From Phoronis australis (taxonomy: Eukaryota; Phoronida; Phoronidae), in assembly GCA_002633005.1 (NCBI GenBank), contig NMRA01000015.1:350912-412911 (forward strand): a stretch of 62,000 nt of DNA, read 5' to 3'. The notes under the pieces are model-generated. The model ran no database searches. It was given only the letters and a program-made list of their open reading frames with translations, and was not told the DNA's origin. Numbering within the stretch: position 1 is the stretch's first letter; every line of letters begins with the position of its first letter. Position numbers and translations under genes: made by a program. Below, piece after piece: positions 31,772-43,645 of this stretch.

Positions 31772-32735
31772 TTATGCGCCCACATATTTATATGTGAACG
31801 CATTATGCCGTCATCTCCATCTGTCCGTCCGGGCGGCGTCCGGCATCCGCTGCTCTATCTCCAAAACCCTTTGACATACGTTCATGAAATTTGGCACATA
31901 TGTTCCATTCATGAATGGGACGGCATGTGCGAACTTTCGGAGGGATCAGACTACCGGTGTGCCCCCTAGTGGCAATTTTAATTTTTTCACGCTTACCTTT
32001 GTATCTTCAAAAGTCCTGAACGGATTTTCATGAAATTTGATATGTAGGCACCTATTAGTGAGATGACGCTATCCTCCCGTTTTCAGATGGATTCGACATA
32101 GTTTGCGTTACCTAGTGGCCATTTTTACTGTTTTCGAGTCTGTATTTTTGCGTCCACCCCTCTATCAACCAAACCACTCAAAGGATGATTGTGAAAATTG
32201 GCATGTATGTGCTTACTATGAAGAGGACGGTCGACGCTGAATTTCCCATGACTTTGATTACTGTGGCGCCTCCTTGTTGCAGTTTTTTTTTGCGCCCATG
32301 GCTGTATCTCCCAAACCGTTTGCAGGATCTTTACTAAATTTAGCAAGTGTATTTATGTGATGTTGACAACGGACGGTGACGAATTTAGGATGATTCTGAC
32401 TACCGGAATGCCTCTAGTGGGAATTTAAGTATTTTACATTGACCTCTGTATTTTCATAGGTCTTCAGGTGTATACTTTGTGTTACTTCGTGACTATGAAG
32501 GAAAAATTCCAAGTAGAAATTTGTTTCTGGCATTCTAATGCTGTGCTAATCTCATATGTTGGTAAATTTGTTTTTAATTCTAAGTTTCTGTGGTGCTTTA
32601 AGCAACTGATGTATAGGATGTGCTTGTATTATGAAGATCACTCACATTTTGCCCCTATGGTACCAATGATCAACCCTAGAAGGATACCGTATACGGTGCA
32701 ATTGTGGGCGCATTTCAACGCTCTTGTCTTTTTAA
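31772..32735 (+). repeat. Dispersed element with GCGCCCACAT end and about 148-bp internal repeats
   Basis: It starts with 'tttatgcgcccacatattta', including the palindromic word CACATATTTATATGTG, and its other end probably lies at 'attgtgggcgcattt' near 32700-32715. Inside, a module recurs four times at steps of about 144, 159 and 144 bases. Each has a 'tatctccaaaaccct'-like word, then 'catgaaatttgg(c)', then 'ccctagtggcaatttt'-like. The same terminal word occurs at 52624-52650 and 54672-54702. It does not encode a protein. It lies 240 bases 3' of zinc-finger exon 32975-33198. Confidence 0.65.
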
Positions 32736-32974
32736 TTATGACACACTGACATGTAATGCACCTTTCCGTATATAAATTCAATAAACTGATGTGAGCAAAT
32801 GACTATTAACATGTTAACCTTATGAATTTTAATATTTTCTCCTCAGCTTTTCAACTCTGTGAGAACTTATTGACGTGCTTACTTATTTAAATGCAGTTCT
32901 TTTGTACGATGGATCTGTGGCCTTTTTACAGTCAAATAATTGAAAACTGAGAGTGACTATTTATAACGACATAC

Positions 32975-33198
32975 CTGCTCACACATCTTGCACTGGAATA
33001 TCTTGAGGACCGGTTTCAGGGGCAGTTTGACTGGCTGTGGAACCACAACAGCCGAAGAGACAGGGGTGGACGGGTTTTCAGTAGTCACGCAGTGTCGATC
33101 CACGTGTTCGCTGCAATCACCCACGGACAGTGGTGCCCCACGGCCATAGGGAGATGGTGGCATCTGACGTGAGTTATGCATCTGGTGATTAATGGTGT
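32975..33198 (-). CDS. First recognised coding exon of the ZNF362/384-type factor: N-terminal linker and Cys pair of finger 1
   Basis: The exon lies between an acceptor (TTGTATTTGCAG, AG at 33200-33199) and a donor (GAGCAG|GTATGT, GT at 32974-32973). It begins with two bases of a split codon, so coding exons upstream are possible. The first in-frame ATG is at 33181-33179 and would give a 382-residue protein over the three exons. The Pro/Ser/Val-rich region (VVVPQPVKLPLKPVLK) leads into IFQCKMCEQ, the Cys pair of finger 1 (residues 64 and 67). Joining to 22792 in phase 0 completes CKMCEQTF...VLHGQQYH. The KxFQCKMC start of finger 1 fits the ZNF362/384 family. Full-length relatives usually have a longer N-terminus, so the start is uncertain. 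Confidence 0.88.
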
Positions 33199-33200
33199 CT

Positions 33201-35040
33201 GCAAATACAACAACAACTATTGTCAGTTGCAGTTAGGCCACAAAAACACTTTTTTGTCAGAATTCCTTAATTTTTCCCAAAGTCCACAGACGACACTTAA
33301 AGTTGTTCAAACTGGACTAAACTTCTGATTTAGACCACTAACTGGTCTAAACTTCTTCTTCACTCAAATCACAAGTAGTTTCTAGGCCACCTTGGGAAGA
33401 CATGACTGTTTGTTATTGCTCAACATGCATTTGAGCCTCTGGTCTCAAGTACAAACTCACAGTCTTAAGTCTTGAAAGCACTTCAATTCCTATTTGAGTG
33501 AGTAAAGATCCTGATCTCCGATTTTCCGTTTTCAAAAACTGAGAAATCTGTCTAAACAAATATTTCGTAACAAAATTCACATAGTACAATTCAACTTCAA
33601 ACTGATGAATTACGTAATACATAAAATTGATCAGAGAATTACCTTACTAATCTGCTGAGTTATGTCATAGTTCCAATTTATCGATAACTTGCTGCATGCT
33701 ATTGTTTTTCAAAACCGTAAAAAGAAAAGTGCCACTTTACGAAAGTATAACAACTAAATGAACATGTCTGCTACAGAACTATCACCAATCGATTTATGGC
33801 CAGAATAGTGCAATTTGATGGATTGTATTAATTTGTGGTAAAAACCAAAAATACTAGAATTATGGTAATTTGCTAATGAAATATGTGAAATCCGTTCAAA
33901 ACCTCTATTTCTGTGAAAGAAGTCAGATTCCATGAATTCCGTCCATTTTCTGTTATAGCAGAAAACCAGGGTCCCTAAGTTAGGAAGAGCTTTTAAGAAC
34001 CAATGGTAAAATGCCTAAAACAAACATACATGTAAAACACCAACAGGCATCAAACTTGACAATTTAAATGCATGTCAGACGAACACACCAACTCAAAATA
34101 TTGATTAATTTTGCCGAAACAGATTTCAAAACCTAATTCCATAAAAAATGCAGGTAAAATCATACAGAGTTGGGGTTTCAAATATACTTTTTCAGAACAT
34201 TAGAAAAGATAGTGGAATCAAGAGCAGATATTTAATGCAGGTTAACACCAGCTATAGCCTTACCAAGAATTTCTGAACATTGACAGATATTCAGAAACCA
34301 TCTGTCAGAAACGTCAAATGCTCCCATGTATTTTTGATTATTATCAAAGCAAATAACTGGCATTATTCACTCAAATCTGTGTTCACAGAATTTAAACGTG
34401 AACAGCCCTTCTGAAAATGTAGGCTAAGTCCTTAAAAGGACCATTAGTTTGTACTCATTTGATATAGAATCGACCACTAAAGCATGCAACAAGATATTTT
34501 TGTGCAGTTTTTAAACAAACACGTATTTTAAACGAGTAAGAATTTTATTCATCCATACTTATTTTGCATGCAGCAAACAGTACTTTAAAACTGTCCGTCA
34601 TATTTTGCTAATTGAATGGCTACTAAGTCACTCCATGCCTCATCATATAGTACGCCATGAGCAAAAATGAGATAACAAAATGTCTTATCAAAATAAACAA
34701 AAAGTTTAACTAAAACATAGTACCCCCCCACTGAAAAATATTACAGTTTATTTCACAAGCAAGAATTTTGTATGTTTTAGTGTGATTACATAATCATTGC
34801 AGGTCTTCATGAATTTGAATGTAGGCGAACATCCGGTGACCAACAGCATCACTATGTTCAACCCAAGAAACACATACCTGATCAGAACATTGTTGTCAAT
34901 AGAACTTACGCAGTTTTGGGACAAGTTTCTTTTGTGTTGAGTTGTATTCGTAAGACAGTTTCCACCGGAAGCCAACTGTTTGAATTTTATAACCGATGGT
35001 CCGCGTCGAAGAAAGGGGTGTTAGTCAGTCAGACCACGAC
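33201..35040. other. Intergenic or upstream intron; one weak candidate first exon
   Basis: On the minus strand a consensus donor ATCAG|GTATGT ends a stretch at 34878 that starts with ATG at 34975 (MASGGNCLTNTTQHKRNLSQ). If spliced to 33198 it would leave the zinc-finger frame: two bases are carried over where one is needed, and a stop follows within three codons. It could then only be a 5' UTR exon with a short upstream ORF, or it is not an exon. Nothing else recognised. Confidence 0.25.
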
Positions 35041-35222
35041 AATTAAAGAAGAATGCCACCCGATTTAATTAGTCTTTTTTGCCGTCTAAATCAGTCTATA
35101 TCCACATCACCTCGCATACGGTCGACCTCACCTTGCCAAGAGGTGTCGCGTTAACCTGTGAGGAAGGTGAGAAACGACGCTAGCAACGTCAGTGGTTCAT
35201 CTGCAGAATGAATGCCGCTACA

Positions 35223-35454
35223 ATGTTGCGATGCATCGTTCCCGCTTGTCCGAACTATGCAGCTGCGAGGAAAGCGGGTATATCGGTTTTTTTCGACTTC
35301 CCTGAGAGACCGAAATGCTTAGGAAGTGGCTCGTGCGTGGTAGTGAAGAATGAAAAGTACGCTGTAAATAGCAAGTATGGGGCCGTGAAACATCTCTGTG
35401 TCTGTGGCCTGCAGTCGTCGACAGTGCCTGACGAATGCCGGCTTACCAAATAAC
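35223..35454 (+). pseudogene. THAP-domain remnant in transposon K2
   Basis: The plus-strand translation MLRCIVPACPNYAAARKAGI opens with C-x4-C, then SVFFDFPERPK at the THAP Phe-Pro position. A one-base shift then gives RKW-like residues, and back in frame come VVVKNEKYAVNSKYGAVKHL and a CxCG position where THAP domains have the C..H pair. Copy K1 has the same region with different lesions, so the ancestral copy had a full C2CH domain. It ends at a stop at about 35451. The catalytic (RNase H-like) part of a Kolobok transposase is not seen. Confidence 0.6.
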
Positions 35455-36609
35455 TATCCAATCCATACGTTCCATTGTCAGAGCTTGTTCACGGCGCCTC
35501 TCTAGTATTTCTTAATCACTGTATTCCTGTTCGAATTGGTAGCCTGTGAAACTTAACGATCGAACTGCAAAGTCTTCGTAGTGATCGACTGATGAGCTCT
35601 CGTCCAAGTTGGGATTGCGAGTTGCCATGTTGATGTTTATTACTGAGCGTTCTGTTTCAAAATGAATTATTCTCACCCTAACAATACTTAAATAAAACTG
35701 AAACAAAGTCTGCCTCATTAGATGCAATTTGTAATGCCTTAGGAGTGTTCGTGAGTGTAAATGATTTGAGAAGCCAGCAATGAATAAACACTGCGTTACC
35801 AGCTTTAGGTGCAATAAAACTAATTGACAGAACACCGAGGCCGTGTGAGCTCATGCTAATTTAGTGTTTGCTGGCGAAACTGTTGTGAAACAACTCAGTC
35901 GATTTCCACCCCACGGCCTGGTGTTAGGGGAGTCTTTATTTACATTTACATTATTAAAATAATAATCGTCAATGTCCAACTTCTGCCCTGACGGTGCTGT
36001 GGCCAAAGCGGAACCTAAATTTGCGGCTCCCGACGAGTAAGTACTGGATTTGCAGTTTTGTGGGTAATTCACCAACATAACCACGTGCGCATTACTTTGG
36101 CTCACTAGTATAGTATTTTCTTGACTGGAAGTTTAGTTTCCAACTTTGGCTGGTTTAGGTTCGTGTTGTATGATCAGTTTCAGACCCACTGGCCGGGATA
36201 ACGAGTCAATCCGGCCGGCCGCGACGGGCCTGATAGGGCTCCGAGCCACTCAGGTTAGGATAACAAGCATTTTGTGTGTTTAGAACTCAAAAAATCACAA
36301 GTATAAACAACACAGATCTGGGTTTTTCTCTCTGTATCTGAAAATACTTCGAATTTGTCTCCGAACAGACCCCAAACTCTTGCTACGGACCTTATTGGCC
36401 TGCCGAACTTTGGAAGCTACGGTGTGTCCAAATACCAATAAATCCGTAACAGCGAAATAAAACATCACGTTTTTATAAGAACTCGGTGTATTTTTAAGGG
36501 TTTTACATCGAAGTTTGATGATTTATTGGGGTTAAACAATAATTCAAGCGATAAGCTTACACCAGTAACCCGTGTTGTGAACTGCTGAACAGACTGCGTG
36601 TGAAACCAA

Positions 36610-39600
36610 TGGGGCTATTCGGAAAATCTACAACTAGAGGGCGTGCGTGTACTAGTGGTGATAGATTAACAGCCTTGATTTCGCGAGCCCTTTAAATACA
36701 TGGTGAAATGGCTTGCAGCCGTGCCAACTGAATCTGAGATTGCGTAAAAAGGGTGCTTCTATGAGGGGAAGTAAGCACGACCTCATACAAAAGTAAGATT
36801 TGTGATCATTTTAACGATTATTCCATAATTATTATACCGATGCCTGTTAACTGAGGCACTCGCCGATGTCGACTTCGCGGCAGTCAGTCGCCAGCCAGAG
36901 TCTGGTTAATCTTTGTATGTTGAGATATGTGATACGATACTGGACGTAGCAATCGGGATCTTTTCGTACATCAAAGCATTATTATTGTTTGGAATGATTT
37001 TTAAAAGTTTATCAGTGACAGTTACATCAATCAATGCTGAATATTTCTGCTGTCAACTCGATACAGGTTAACTTTGAGTTAAGATTACAATCCAATCCCA
37101 ATGGCAAAGGGTACGTGAGTGATAAATATCCATTGCATTAGACTATTTGTTTACTCCCTATCATATGTCTTCTGGAAATCTATTACACGTTGAAATGGAA
37201 ATCTATCACGTCAGTTTTCACGTAACCTTTGGTTTTTAGGTTTGAAGGCTTGTACCGTGCAGAGGAGATATGCATCGCTTCTGCACCGTCCCTGAATGGA
37301 CAAAAATTGGTTTTTAGCATTTGACTGCAGCTAACCAACAAGATCTTCCCATCCAGTGCAGATCTGTTGTCAAAGCCTACTTTCAATATTGGAGACAACG
37401 AACAAAGCCTTTGAAAAGGAACAGCTATTTTTAAAGTCATTTTGTTAAATTACTTATTCAGGTCCCGAGGGGGGATTGGCATGGGGGGTTGTAATATTTG
37501 GTACAACTGAATGTGTGGAAATAACAGGTAATACATGTTTGGGGAAAAGAGCATGGTGAGGTAATTCTTAACCTTCACGAAGTCCCTCCAAGTTGATTTC
37601 ATGAAACTGTTTTGCTACTTGTATCAATTGTAAAACCACGAAAATATATTACATTTTCCGAATTCACAGTGACTGAATAGTCTTAACTCATGCCTTGAAA
37701 TGTTGCAAGTCGTTATAAATTCAAATGACTGCCATTTTTGTGAAAATTGCATTTTTGATGGTGCCTTACGATTTGTAATTACTCTTAAACAACAGAAAGA
37801 TTATCCATCATTTTTAAATGACCCAAGTCTTCATATCTTCTATTAGAAGGAAAACGGTTCCCTCAACCTTAGGCTAGAAGTATGCTTGACAGACCCATGA
37901 ACCTGTAATCTGAGTTTAAATTGCTGAAAGTATCAAAATTAAAAAGGCTTGAAATGTTTGAAGTTGTCTCAAAAAACTTGTATATTTTACAGACAAGTGA
38001 TGCGTTTAAAGAATTGTTGTGGCTAGGGATAAAAAATAAAGACAGTGTTATGCAATACTCATTATATACACCCTTGGTTTCTGAAAATAGTAATTATTTA
38101 CTTTTATGTGAAACTGTAGACCAATCACCATATATTTTTGAAAAACAGGGATAACATTTTTGATCCAATCTGGAGTACTGAATTATTCATATTTCAATAT
38201 TTGTTCCAGGTTCAGTGACATTTTAAGGCCACTTCAAGCTGTATCATAGACAAGCTTTGTTATTCGGTTCTCTTCCCACAGCACTTCCACACACTAGCAG
38301 TGCTGCATGGCACAATGTGGAAGTCAGTGGCCCTGGAGAAATGTGAATCGCAGTACTAAGTTACCATAAGACAATGTGCCAGTGGAGTGTTTGTGTATCC
38401 AGACCAACTATATCTGACTGCTACACAAATAAGCCTTGTTGGTGAGGATGCCCTTTCATAGGCAATGAGTCATGTGTGGACAATGGCTTATTTCCTTTCC
38501 TGGAAGAAACATGAGGGACTGAAGCTAAAGAAGACCTAGTAACACTCTGGTCTAGTTCAGAGTCTGATTTTGGGCTCAAAACGATTCAAGTGATATGCTG
38601 CTGTGTTTACCTTCAAGGGTCTAATTGTGGATGTTATTGAGGCTGAATGAGGTTACATGAAAGAAAGCCATGTGTTGAAACTGGACCTTTTTTAAAAGCG
38701 CTTCTATAGACCATTGAAACTAGAACCCAGTGAAATGAAAGCCAAAAGCTGAGTGACATTAAATTTTCCTTTCAGAAGAAAGGCTTTATACTACTGATAA
38801 AAACTTTTCAATTTGGTAAAGATTATGGGGAAATGACATTCACTGACTGCATCGATTGTCTTATTGTATGTTTTCAATTGTAGCTAGCTGGATAAGAATC
38901 TGCTATGCACAAGATTCGAGAATAAACAATTATCAGTGTATTTAAAAACAAATGGCAAACTGAAAAAGCACAGAAAGAAACAACATTGCGAAGGAGTCCA
39001 TAATCAGGCATATCAGTTGCTGAATTTCTGAATTACGTTCAATTCTCTCAGGTTATTGCTGAAGGATTGCTTTTCACTTTGTCCAACGGTGAAATAGATC
39101 GTCAGGCGGTTGGTTTAAGTTGTTTTTTCTTGCCTGTAACAGAATAGAAATATTAGCAAATTGTAAAAGAAAAGACAAGACAAAACTACATTTGTAAGGC
39201 AGAACATACTTGACATTTCATCTTCATGTTTATGTGTAGGAACTAATAACCTTTGTACCCAAGTCTTATTTAATATATGAATTAAAATATGTGAAACAGG
39301 CTAAAAGTGATTTAACAATGTGTATTTTTCATGACACTTAAAATGTGCTTCTGATCTCAACAAGTAAAATTCATTCTAGGTGTCAATTTTTTTCCAATGC
39401 AATGTTACGACATTTACTGAATTAAGGCTTATTCATGTTAATTGATAACTGAGCTGGTGGTCCTGGGGGTGGGGTCCACGATAAAATAAGGAAACTCTAG
39501 AGAATTTTATTGGAAACAGCATAGTTTTGAAGATAGACTGCTGTGAAAAAGTCACTCTTGACTTCTGTGCATCACGTACCATACACCTCTTATTTTGGGA

Positions 39601-40100
39601 GCACTCCCACCCAGGACAATATGAATATGTGCTGCTAGCCTACCCGGCATCGGGTGAGTTTCCAAAAAGAAACACTTAGTTCCACTCAATAAAACTGTTA
39701 TTCAGTGGGGTAAATGGTGGGGATAACATCACCGAACGATGTTGATAGAAACTGATTGCTAAAAACTTACTAAGTAATGTTGTGTAGTCTCCGTATGGAA
39801 CTGAATAGTCATAGAGCACACACGGGGCTTCAGCATCCACACACTTTTTGTCAGTTAGTTGACCCTGTTGACCGTAATTGTCCACGAATATAGTAACCTT
39901 AGGTCTTTTTGGGAATTTGTGGCCACCTGTCGAAGACTTGCACCAGAGAAATTAGCAGTAATAAAGCTTAGCGCGACGACGTATTTTGATAAAAATTCCA
40001 TCTTTTACCAGTTGTTTACATGCAGGCAGCGACGCATGCGCAATTCAATCACCACTAGTACAGCAACAACACCATGAGGAGAATTCTCCGAATAGCCCCA
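36610..40100. mobile_element. Nested 3.5 kb TIR element inserted in K2
   Basis: Aligning K2 with K1 and K3 shows a 3.5 kb interruption between 'gtgtgaaacca' and 'cgtcattgg'. Its ends are inverted: TGGGGCTATTCGGAAAATC at the left and TTCTCCGAATAGCCCCA at the right. A second inverted word, TGTACTAGTGGTGAT / ATCACCACTAGTACA, lies about 50 bases in. The duplicated target is short (AT at most) and ambiguous. The interior has no recognised transposase. A short minus-strand exon-like stretch near the right end is described separately. Confidence 0.75.
39771..40014 (-). other. Exon-like stretch just inside the right TIR of the nested element
   Basis: On the minus strand ATG 40014 opens MEFLSKYVVALSFITANFSG, a plausible hydrophobic leader, but this frame ends after about 53 codons. 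A second, overlapping frame reads GHKFPKRPKVTIFVDNYGQQ and then a Cys-containing stretch, up to ACTTA|GTAAGT, a good donor at about 39771. A single frameshift would join the two. No homologue was recognised. It might be a decayed first exon of a gene carried by the element, or coincidence. Confidence 0.25.
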
Positions 40101-40231
40101 TTACGTCATTGGATAATATCAACACCTCCGTCTGCCGTCAGGTAACGCAACCGTACGTGCCATTATGGAGTTGAACTACTCGATCTAAACTGATACAAAT
40201 TAGATTGTTTTTGGGTGGCATGCTCCTTTAA

Positions 40232-41590
40232 GTTTATATAACTACTTGCAGAGTCAACAAGAAGGCATTTCAGGAGTTGGAGGAAGTCAGGTTAGTGCCA
40301 GCATAGCGGTCTAAAATTAATTGGCCACAATCGGTGCTGTGAGTGATATTCAACGTTTACGTTCGGTTGTTATTGTCAGCCACTCACGCTGTCACATACC
40401 AACATAGACTGTAATCTGTGTATGGATTGTGTAATCTTATTATTCTAACGTGAAATATATTGCCTGTGGTTCATCAGTAAGTCATCGTTCACATAACGCT
40501 AGTACTTTATCATATTCAAAATGTAATCGTTTTGCATTGACATTGGTTGCGTTAGACAGTGACCACCGTCCTACTGGCTCGATCCACAGTAGAGACTGTG
40601 AAGCTCCTATATGCACTTCATACGCCGAATTATGCCTCACACTGACTAAGACATCAATGTTATAAAATACCTTTTGCGCATAGAGGGACACCTTAGGAGG
40701 CCGTCGATGTGTTTAATTCCTTCCAACTCGACCAAATACTCACGTTATCAAGAGACTGTGGTCACTGTCTATGGTTGTGTGTGCTTGTGTCTCTGTGTTC
40801 ATTGTAAATCTTGGTATCTCCTGATTTTAAAATCTAAGTCAACAATTTGCAAGATTCACTTGCTGGTTCGCAAAATTAGGAATCACCAATGGCAATGTAA
40901 CTACTGAATTGATCTAGATAACTTTTTTGCCATTTGGTTTTGACTGCCTATTTTCACCGATTGTTCAGGTTTGTCAGGAGGATCTAAATTATTGAATACA
41001 AAAGGACATCCGCTACTAGTAAATGGAATACCCCGGAATAGGTCACACTGTGAACTCTCACCAGCCAACATGTTAACTATTGTTACGCACAGTAACGTTG
41101 CATAATTCCGATCTAATTGAACCAAATTATTCAACGCAAATAAGGCAAATCTTGCCTGATCGGACTGACGGGCTTGAGTACATGATTTCGAATTTTTACA
41201 GGGCTATGGAATAATAGAATGTCGCAGAAGTTTGCGATATTCAGACTTACAAATTTCAGTCTCAATAAAAGTTCAACTGGTTTCATTAAAATCAAATTTT
41301 TCAGTGTCGTGACGAAAGTGATAGTTAATCTGGGTGCAACTTGACCTAGGTGTGCATTGATTTGAATATGGACTGACTGGAATGATCTCCACGTGTCAGG
41401 AGGGGCATGTTCCCTTTACCTAGAAAAACTTGCTTCAAACCTCAATCTATCTTTGCAAATATCAGCCATTAAAGTGACAGGTCGGACTACAGGAGATAGT
41501 ATTTTTATTTTTACTGCACAGAAGATAATTATTTTATTTTTACTGTAAACTATTACGGTTACGCAAGACCCCTCATGAAGATCATGCCAG
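40232..41590. other. Non-coding stretch, nothing recognised
   Basis: Frames up to 77 codons on both strands without motifs. No repeat was identified. Confidence 0.5.
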
Positions 41591-41598
41591 TATCTTCA

Positions 41599-41741
41599 GT
41601 GGCGGATTTAGAGGAGGGCCAAGGAGGCCATGCCCCCACCCCCTTAAAATTTTCCCAGATTCCATTTGGCAATTGGGGGTATGACAAAATCTTAGCTAAC
41701 ACTCCGCCCAGTGTCCCAAAACTCAAATCCTGTATCCGCCC
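41599..41741. mobile_element. Short MITE of the CAGTGGCGGAT type
   Basis: The ends CAGTGGCGGATTTAG and CTGTATCCGCCCCTG are inverted. ATCTT stands directly outside both ends, which may be the target duplication (or part of a longer, decayed one). This type of end is common in hAT-like MITEs, where 8-bp duplications are expected. The interior is GC-rich and non-coding. A longer relative is at 10734-11054. Confidence 0.7.
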
Positions 41742-41844
41742 CTGATCTTTACATCGATAACATAATGTAGTAAATGGGTTATATCTAGATTCTTATGAAG
41801 CTATATTTGTATTGTTGTTTGCTAAAATCTCCTCATTGTTTTTA

Positions 41845-43643
41845 CTGTAAACGTTCGGGTTAACACCCTGGGCGGTTAAATTGGCAAACCCAAAAAATCG
41901 GGGGTGGGCGGTTAACCAGACATTGGGCGCTTAAACGTGAAACGTCAAAAAATCCAGGGTGGGCGGTTAACCGAACATGGGCGCTTATTACGACAGGCAA
42001 GCGCCCTGGGCGGTTAATCTTACCTCTTGATCTAAGTACCCACACCACACACGTAGGCCTACTCGGAACACGTAGCACTTTTCAAAGAGCGTTATCGTCA
42101 CGTTGCCACACGACGGGAAAAATGTCATAACAGTGGATGATCCCAACAAAGGTTATGATGCCCTCAGATTAGTTTATTCACTATTAAATTTACAGAATTG
42201 CTGAGTAATAGCCCCGTGCTGTCTTGCGGTCTTGTTATTTAGCCCTGTAGAGCGCAGATGACCAGTGACCATGCAGCCTCTACTTGGATTGCAACTATTT
42301 CATTTTGCTAAAGTGCGCACGTGCAAGCTTCATGTGTTGCAGAGGTCACAGCAGACATTAAATTTATGGTTACAGTCTCGTACTAGCTGCCAAGTTCATA
42401 GTCAGAGAGCAGTTTTAAAATTGGTTGTAATAAAAGTTTGAAAACCTTAATTCAGATGTTTTTTGTGTTTGGGATGTTTATAGTCAACACTCGTGACTCA
42501 ATGATATTTTCAGTGTATGGTTCTGTGGCTTGCTGTTTTATCTCGACTGCCATTGCTCACTTGCCGTTGCACCAAACATGCTCTGCAAAGAAGTAGGCCC
42601 AAGACAAGAATCGGGGTTAAGCGGCCGTGTGCCACTCGTCAATCAAGAATAAAAGTTCGAGCCACGGCATAAATATGTGATAAAACGCTACAAAACAGCG
42701 ATGTCTCAATTCATAAACGATCACATTACCAAATTCGTGGTGAAAAAAACATTTATTTTTCATGCAAGATGTCCAGATTATCCTATTTATAACTTGCAAT
42801 ATCGCACTGCGGCACTGTTCGTTCCCGTTGTTAGCGCGCAATGTCTCAGTCGGCTGACAATCTTGAATTGGAAATGCCGTCAAGTAATATAACGGCCTCT
42901 TTCAATATGCATCTCGTTTTTTATGGCCAAAGATAGCGGCGGGATTCAGCACGTGTGTAGGGCCTACGTGCGAGTCACCTGTCAATCACATGTTGGTGTC
43001 AAGGTAACATGCACTCCAAAGTGTGGAAACTTGCGCGCCTGCACCACTACAAAGTCACACATCGAAAGAGAATAGCGACAGTCCTAAGTAACAGAAACGG
43101 GCGTGACTATATACTTTTAACCATTGTCTCATTTCTCTGACCTGCTTTTTTCGAATATATGTTTTATCAAATGCACTGCAGACGAAAACTCAGCGAGGTA
43201 GACAAAGTCGCTGAAAGCAGAGGTTTTGACGCCGGCGGCGTTCTTAAACTTTGCAAACATGGGAAGAAAATAAAGTGACAAAAACGTTCAAGTATTAAAT
43301 TTTGAAGCGAGTCCATGACCCAAGACAATAACTCGTTACTTGTATAATTGCAATTCACATTGCTAAACCACGGTCTCTGAGGCCCGGCGTCGCTGCGCTC
43401 ATTGTGATCATCAATCTTTTTCTAAAAGTCAGGGAATTGCGCGTTTCCTTAGGACTGGGCACTAAATATTCATTCTTTAAAAGTCGGGGATGGGCACTTA
43501 ACCGAGAGGTGGGCGCTTAACTGGAAATCTTCAAAAATCGCAGGGGGGCGCTTAACCGAGCAGTGGGCGGCTAAATCGAAAATCCACCTAAAGTAGGGGG
43601 TGGGCGGTTAGCTGAGCATGGGCGTTAACCCAAACGTTTACGG
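41845..43643 (+). mobile_element. Compact F1 TIR transposon, 1.8 kb
   Basis: The left end CTGTAAACGTTCGGGTTAAC and right end GTTAACCCAAACGTTTACGG are inverted repeats, flanked by TA at 41843-41844 and 43644-43645. The left end carries six GGGCG(G/C)TTA motifs beginning at 41870, 41906, 41925, 41961, 41979 and 42008. The right end carries six more at about 43458-43615, on the same strand. Relative to the 2.45 kb copy at 1380-3832 it lacks about 0.65 kb of interior, including the open stretch seen in the split copy. It is an internally deleted, non-autonomous derivative. Frames inside are short and broken. Confidence 0.88.
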
Positions 43644-43645
43644 TA

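Larger units (their letters stand above)
35047..40227 (+). mobile_element. Kolobok-like transposon K2, split by a nested TIR element
   Basis: TTAA flanks both ends (35043-35046 and 40228-40231), with inverted termini AGAAGAATGCCACCC and GGGTGGCATGCTCCT. Apart from the insert at 36610-40100 it aligns throughout, in opposite orientation, with K1 at 18966-20554. Shared landmarks are the THAP region, 'gccctgacggtgctgtggcc', 'gggataacgagtcaatccgg', 'acatcacgtttttataagaa' and 'cacctccgtctgccgtcagg'. Without the insert its length is about 1.7 kb, so it is a non-autonomous family carrying a THAP remnant. Confidence 0.85.

Noticed and set aside
34878-34975. Coding first exon of the zinc-finger gene
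   Set aside because: The donor is good but the phase does not fit exon 32975-33198; joining gives a stop within three codons. At best it is a UTR exon.
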